The position numbers and the translations under genes are program-made. From the NCBI GenBank assembly GCA_003260075.1, contig QLIY01000250.1:62001-126000 (forward strand): a stretch of 64,000 nt of DNA, given 5' to 3'. Source of the stretch: Phallusia mammillata (lineage: Eukaryota > Chordata > Ascidiacea > Phlebobranchia > Ascidiidae). Below the pieces are notes generated by a model. That model made no database searches. It was not told the origin of the DNA and was given only the letters and a program-made list of their open reading frames with translations. Below are positions 58,083-64,000 of the stretch, one piece after another (the first letter of the stretch is position 1; each line of letters opens with the position of its first letter).

Positions 58083-58569
58083 CAGGGGTCACCAAACTAC
58101 GGCCCGCGGGCCGGATCCGGCCCGCGAGGTCATTTCATCCGGCCCGCGACCACATTTTTTGGTTTGCCAAATCGTATTGATAACTTTGTATCATTCAAAA
58201 AATAATCTACTTCTTACGAAAAATGTAATAATATTACCTAGTTTAATAGGATTACAACGCCCAGGATTGATCCAAAGTCAGTTTGTTACGTCACAGACAA
58301 GACTACTAGTGTCAATTGTGCGCAAACAAATGCCTTTACTTGTGACGTAACATACAAGCATTGCTTGTAAGAGACGACCTATACAATTTAACAGTCGCAT
58401 CACCAGATTTTAAATGGGATTGTAGCAAGACCAAATCTTGGCGCACCTAGAAAAATCGCCTCGCGGGCTAAGTTTTGAAAGGCGGCGCTAGGACATGTAA
58501 ACTATGTGGCCCGCGCGAATTATTTTTAGACTTATCCGGCCCGCAGTCAAAAAAGTTTGGTGACCCCTG
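58083..58569. mobile_element. Complete 487-bp hAT-type MITE
   Basis: The ends are CAGGGGTCACCAAACT and its reverse complement AGTTTGGTGACCCCTG, flanked by an exact 8-bp target duplication TTCTAGAA (58075-58082 and 58570-58577). Eight-base duplications and CAGGG-type ends are diagnostic of the hAT superfamily. The interior has repeated GGCCCGCG motifs near both ends and no transposase frame, so it is non-autonomous. Confidence 0.92.
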
Positions 58570-60045
58570 TTCTAGAACACGAGAGCTCTAACGCGCAGTT
58601 ACGAGCATAAGCAAACGAACAATAAATGTTTTGCTAAAAGTCAATGTTTAATTAGGTGATGTCGTTATTGTAGCGCACAAATCAAATATAAACCAAACTT
58701 CAATGTTGTGACTACCGTTGTTTATAGCTGTATAAACGCAACTAAGCAACAGGCGTTTGCCAAACAAATAATAACAACTATAAAAAAATGACTGCTGTTT
58801 TAACCCACTATTAATGTTGACAAGAGCCATAATAACAGCAACCGTTGGTTTTGTATAAGCTTTAGAAAACAACGTAAATGTTACTTTTCTGTGAAATTAA
58901 AATGCCCGAACGTTTAACTGTTTGGAGATCGCATTACAGAATGGCAACAGAATGGCGCATGCTTAAGTCGCGACAAAACTATAAAACATAGCAGCAAGAT
59001 CTACTAGTCGGTTCACCAACACTGCTATTTAACACAAAAACCAGAAAAACTATAGTGAAAATTCGCGCTGAACGCTTACGGCACAAAAACCTGTCACAAA
59101 ACATTTTTTGCCGCTCCACCAACAACGGCAAGCTTTCCTTTTCTATCTTGTGATATTTTTGTGGTCGCGCGGCGCTTGCACGCCAGCATTTCCATACGCC
59201 AATCTCGAATTACAACATCCGCATTCGCGAACGCGTAAACAGCGAGTCACGTGATCAGGACCAAGCGCGTTTTTCGGCCGAAAGCGCGGGGCTGTGAAAC
59301 GTGCGTGCAAACAAGAGTTCCACGTCAACTTCCACGCCTGCGAACGCAAATGTAGTTACATGCACTTCAATGCGGTTCCGTTACTTTATACCACAGTTTT
59401 CATGTTTCTATATGTACCTACATTTTTTCACGCGCAGTACTCACTAATACAACCATGCTGCTGTATCTGTTGAAGGGTGTTTACTTTACCATTAACATTT
59501 GCATTTCATTTCCTGGGCAAGAGTTTATACCTAAAAACGTGGGCATTTAAAACACATTAACGCACGTAAAAGCTACTGTTTCAAATCATTAACTTATCTG
59601 TAGGCCTACGCAGTAAACATGCTAAGTTTCACCTACCGGCGTTGCTGTTACCAGTTGTCATGTTTTGTAATCTAAGTGCATGTTTCTTTGGTAGGTTTGT
59701 TGACAATCAAACTATTTTCCAAGTCCGTGTCTAGTACTGTTTCTTATTTAAACATCCGTCCTCCCAAAGGAGGTTTGTTTTCTGTTAAGCGGTTGAAACC
59801 GGAGCGCTATAGTCAGAAGCAAAAACAACATGTAATTCAAACGGCTCAAACACGCCGACATTTAATGATTACGAGTTGTTATTGACACCGAAGGCAGTTC
59901 AACAAAAACAAACCACTCACGTTAGCTACCGAGTGTCGCTACGCGGTGAAATTCTTTTATGCCGTCGTCTCAATGGATCGGCTGGGGACAACACAACATA
60001 ATGCCTATTTACCTATTGAAAGCAAGAATGTTGACAATAGCGCCG

Positions 60046-60127
<82 letters not shown>
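60046..60127. repeat. 82-base C homopolymer
   Basis: An uninterrupted C run between CGCCG and AGCCATTG with no repeated flank seen. It generates false polyproline and polyglycine frames. Confidence 0.9.
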
Positions 60128-63100
60128 AGCCATTGAAAAGCACAAACGCGCCGGCGCGACAACAAAAACAAAAATGTTCGATGTTTTGTTGTCATCTAAC
60201 GACGCGCAAACACAACAGTCCAATGAAAAGCAAGCTTACATCAGTGCAGACAAACAATCTTTCCCCCATTTTCCGTTTTACGAGAGGCGACGGTTACAAA
60301 ACGTCAAACCGCTTGCGTAATTGTATTAGAATCGAACGAAAAATCATCCTGTTTTTGCGGTCCTGTTGGTGCTGGCATCGAAAACAAGGAATCACATGAA
60401 GATTATGTAAACAACGAAGCCATTTGCGCAATCTCCAGGCGTTTTCTGGCTCACAGGATTTTAACAGTACCACGACGCTCTGGCCATAAATGGATTGTTT
60501 CCGCAATTTGCTGTGGAACTTTTCTGAGCAGTGTTTCTTACAAAAACTAAAACTAAATGCTAAGGCAACATTAACATGTCAGACATTTTGACAAGGTCCT
60601 TTACCCTAGAGATATACGCTAAAATGTTGGCTATTCTTAACAGCATTTAAATCGCAACTTTAATGGCATTTATTTAATGTTGTTCAGCCTTTACTAATCC
60701 TAATACTTTAAACATTCAAAACAAAATACTGAATACCATATATTTATAGCATACCTTTTTTCTGAAAACATAACAATAAATTTAGAACTCAGTAAACGTT
60801 TTCCACGCTTTGTCAATGCTTGTTCAAAATTTAATTGAATAAAATTGAGATTTACCTAATTTAAGGTTAAATCTGTTTAATTTGTACAATAACTTGAACC
60901 TACCCAAAATTCTATGTCTCACAAAACAAATTTCACTGACAAGTTTTTCAGTCAATTTCACTTCCAATCTAAACTCTTGAGCCCATCACCAAATCAATAA
61001 AACAACAAGTGCAAGAGTCCGAGTGTCAGAGGACAGGGCACGGTTGGTTTGTGACGCGTTGTTTACTACAGCGCGCAATTGTGACAGAACAACGCACACA
61101 CAGGCAACTTTGTAGCGTCACAAATAACGGTTATGGTGACTAAGAATGACAAGCCGCGGCTATTGACAGTCGGTTGCGCTCACCTGCTAATATCTACACG
61201 CGTGTAAAGCGAAAAACAAACTCTCACTATATTGCTGCTGTGTTAAAACATTGTTCTTTGATCAGATACGAAACTTTGGACATTTGAAGTCCACGAAACT
61301 ACCCTGACAGCTTGTTTACAGTAAAGGCTTATCGGCGTGTTAAACCTTTTTCTTGCCTTTCTCTCGCTTTGCGTTTTTCCTTTTTTAAGGGGCTTCTCTC
61401 CCTCGTAACGCGCAGTTGAAATTTAAATTTATCGTGCGTTTCATAACCAATAGGTTTAGTCGAATTTTCGATCAGTAAACATGACATTTTAGATCCTGAG
61501 TTGCGTAATGCTTGAACCACAAGTAGTGGCTGTTTTGGTGGTTTGAAAGTGCGCAAATAGAAGTGATGCTCTGTTTATCAACGGTCCCCGCCCCACCCAA
61601 CGACATAACATTAATCAACTCTTAACGATATTATACCAGGAAAAAGGAAACGCATATTCATACATGTTTCCAGAAAGGAACTGTTTTTGTTTCAAAAATA
61701 GACACAACACCACCATAAACACACGCAACGCAGTTTTGTACTGAGAAAGCTAAACCGACCCGTGCTACCCGATTCACATCTTGATTGGCCAGTTTGATCA
61801 CGTGTATACTGTAAGTAACGATTTGACATGCAATGTATTGCGATAAATAACACGGTAATAGGTAAGTACTGTGTCTTGTGTTTCTCAATCAGGTATCCCA
61901 CACATTGTATGAATGAGCAATTTTAGAAATGCGTTGTTGTTGGCGTGAGCGCACTTTCATTCAATGAGCAACCTTATTGATGCGCAAGTGATGGGTGTGA
62001 CCGAGTCATCAGGTCAACAATAATCATGCAGAAATAGAACCACAATCAACATGTATATCAGAGACAGACGAAATGGACTATAGATATGACCGGGATCTGA
62101 CTCTGAACGCATTGCTTGTTGCAAGTACACTGCAAGGTCAAAACAGTCAATAACGAAACAAAACGTTCTGTACATGTTTAATGGTGTACCAACCAAATTT
62201 CGGGAAATGTACTCGAACTTATACTGTGATATAATCCAAAACCCAGTGTATAAAACCCTAAGCCAAACAGAATCAACCGTTGTACAGAGTATTTTCACAG
62301 AATATGCATTTCATCACATGTTTATGGCATCCTCAGTTTGTGTGAGCGAATACAACATTATGAAATAAACGGTTGGCGCATCAGGTTAAACGGGACACGT
62401 GAAAAGACGTTTTCGTTGACAAGACGACTCAAAACTTCCAACACAAAACAACTACATGAATAATGTATCAACCATGCACCTAATGGCCATAATGATCTGT
62501 AACGATGAGGATTTTTTCTGAAAATGTTAATTGAAGGATGCAATGAACACAATCCAATTCCCCTTTTTACGCCAAAACGTTCACATTTACACTCCTCTGT
62601 AATATTGTGAATAATTTAGATCATGTGTCACTGCCAAACATAAAGTTTAATGTCGATCTTGACTTTGACAAAACTACCAAAAAGCGTTTAACTTGTTTTC
62701 ATAAAATAAACTAAGGCTGTTAGCTACAGTTTGGAATCCAAAGCACAATACCATGCTTTTTCAAACAACTTTTGGGCCTCTCACTTTCTAGGAGTTATCC
62801 ATCCAGCGTGATTGATATTTGTACAGATTTGGCTCGAAACAACGCTCACCAAGTTTTGGGAAGTAAACAAATCGTGACGTACATTCTCACACCGGTTGGC
62901 GTGTTTCCAGGTGCTGTTGTCACGCAATGCAGGTCACGTGTCGAGGCACTTGGCAGCTTTGTGTTTGAGATTTCTGGCAAAATCGTAAACACGCAATCGA
63001 GCTTGATTTGGAAAACACCCACTTTACTTTGCGAACGACCGAATCTTTATTTTCTGCCCGTTTGTGGAGATTTGTGGCCAATTTTAGTCTTATCCTGAGT

Positions 63101-64000
63101 TAAGAAGCATTATAAGTCTGCAAGGTGTTGTTATCAACACATATTTATATGGTTTTGTTATTTTTGCACTTATCGCTGTTTTTCACGTTCACCAAACAAA
63201 ATTTACTTTAGTTTGCCTCGTTGTTATGTTACTCATCCCTTTTCAATGTACATCAAATTCGAGGGTCTGTAACCATAAACCCATAAACGAAAGCAAAACG
63301 GTTTTTAAAAAACGTTAATAAATGATCCACTACCATTCAATTCAGGCACACTGAAATCTTACAAGAACATTTCATTGAATTTGTCCAAGGATGACGAAGC
63401 AATGCCTAAATGCGTTATGCTCACATAATGAGTCTGCCAACGATCTATACCTGCTGTCTTATCTGTGCTCACCGTTAAGCGGAAAACTCAACCCGAAGAG
63501 CCTAGAAAATGTGGGTATTTCTATGAATATTAATTGCAAACCTTGTACGTTTTTGAATAAAGTCACCTAATATTGATTTCAAACATATTTTGTGACTATC
63601 AACATGTAACACAGTTTAAACAACAACAACACGAATTTGTACGGATATTTCAAATCCGGCAATCTCTCGTCTTTGCGTGGTGTTAACATCAACAATATTT
63701 ATGTATCAACAGAACTGATGTATTTATATCATACCGGATTGATATAATGCATTATCCGCGTTCAGTCTGCGCTTGTGTATGCAAAGTTATGATGAGGTAT
63801 ATCGTGTGTTACAATGTTCTCTTCTGTCCCACTTAGAAACTAATACAGCATAGAATGTCTTCAAAACGGCGCACAAAATCGATGAGTTGAATTTTCCACG
63901 TTTTGACAAACTTTGCAACAACAACAAAAACAATTGTATAATAGCACCCACATTATCCAAACAAGGCAACCTTAACGTTAAAATTATAACGGAATGAAAT

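Larger units (their letters stand above)
57000..64000. other. Intergenic stretch right of the transcription factor
   Basis: No gene supported. It contains one hAT-type MITE, an 82-C run and AT-rich sequence with scattered short frames that lack domains and splice context. Confidence 0.55.

Noticed and set aside
59946..60399. Polyproline and polyglycine frames around the 82-C run
   Set aside because: Pure homopolymer translation. The same applies to 24407-24613 and 43814-44338.
62772..63098. 108-codon plus-strand frame
   Set aside because: Not ATG-initiated, no domain, isolated in an intergenic region.

Overview
This is a eukaryotic, AT-rich, intron-containing window. Compact genes with short exons, high apparent heterozygosity and an invertebrate-style forkhead/C2H2 factor suggest a marine invertebrate, most likely a tunicate (ascidian). 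The species assignment is inference. No prokaryotic features, rRNA, true tRNA gene or CRISPR array were seen.

Layout. (1) About 1-14,762, minus strand: one secreted or extracellular gene of at least 12 exons. It has a signal peptide, four fibronectin type III (FN3) domains each split by an intron, short Thr-rich linker exons, then a huge Thr/Ser/Pro mucin-like exon that contains a decapeptide array (consensus TDATAGKTTT) and runs off the left edge. (2) About 14.8-31.5 kb: no gene I can support; it holds duplicated blocks, a partial hAT transposon end and two tandem tRNA-like SINE units. (3) About 31.5-39.8 kb, plus strand: a cluster of three two-exon genes for small secreted peptides with eight cysteines, each with a TATA-like box and a shared CRE/E-box-like upstream module. 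(4) 41,595-56,058, minus strand: a 13-14 exon transcription factor gene. It joins an N-terminal forkhead domain to two isolated C2H2 fingers and a C-terminal finger pair with the spacing and key residues of the Ikaros-family dimerisation fingers. Exon phases match at every junction and the only stop is at 41,595, so it reads as one protein of about 1,175 residues. I consider this the most interesting object here. (5) About 57-64 kb: intergenic, with one complete 487-bp hAT-type MITE and an 82-bp C run.

Assembly quality matters. More than 15 runs of 10-12 G (left of about 33 kb) or C (right of about 35 kb) separate two near-identical copies of the same local sequence. In each case one copy ends in the homopolymer and the other carries on. 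This looks like uncollapsed haplotype overlaps closed with poly-G read tails, not biology. Single-N joins at 1,631 and 37,933 lie inside repeats. These joins create false duplicate exon pieces and false ORFs, which are flagged below.
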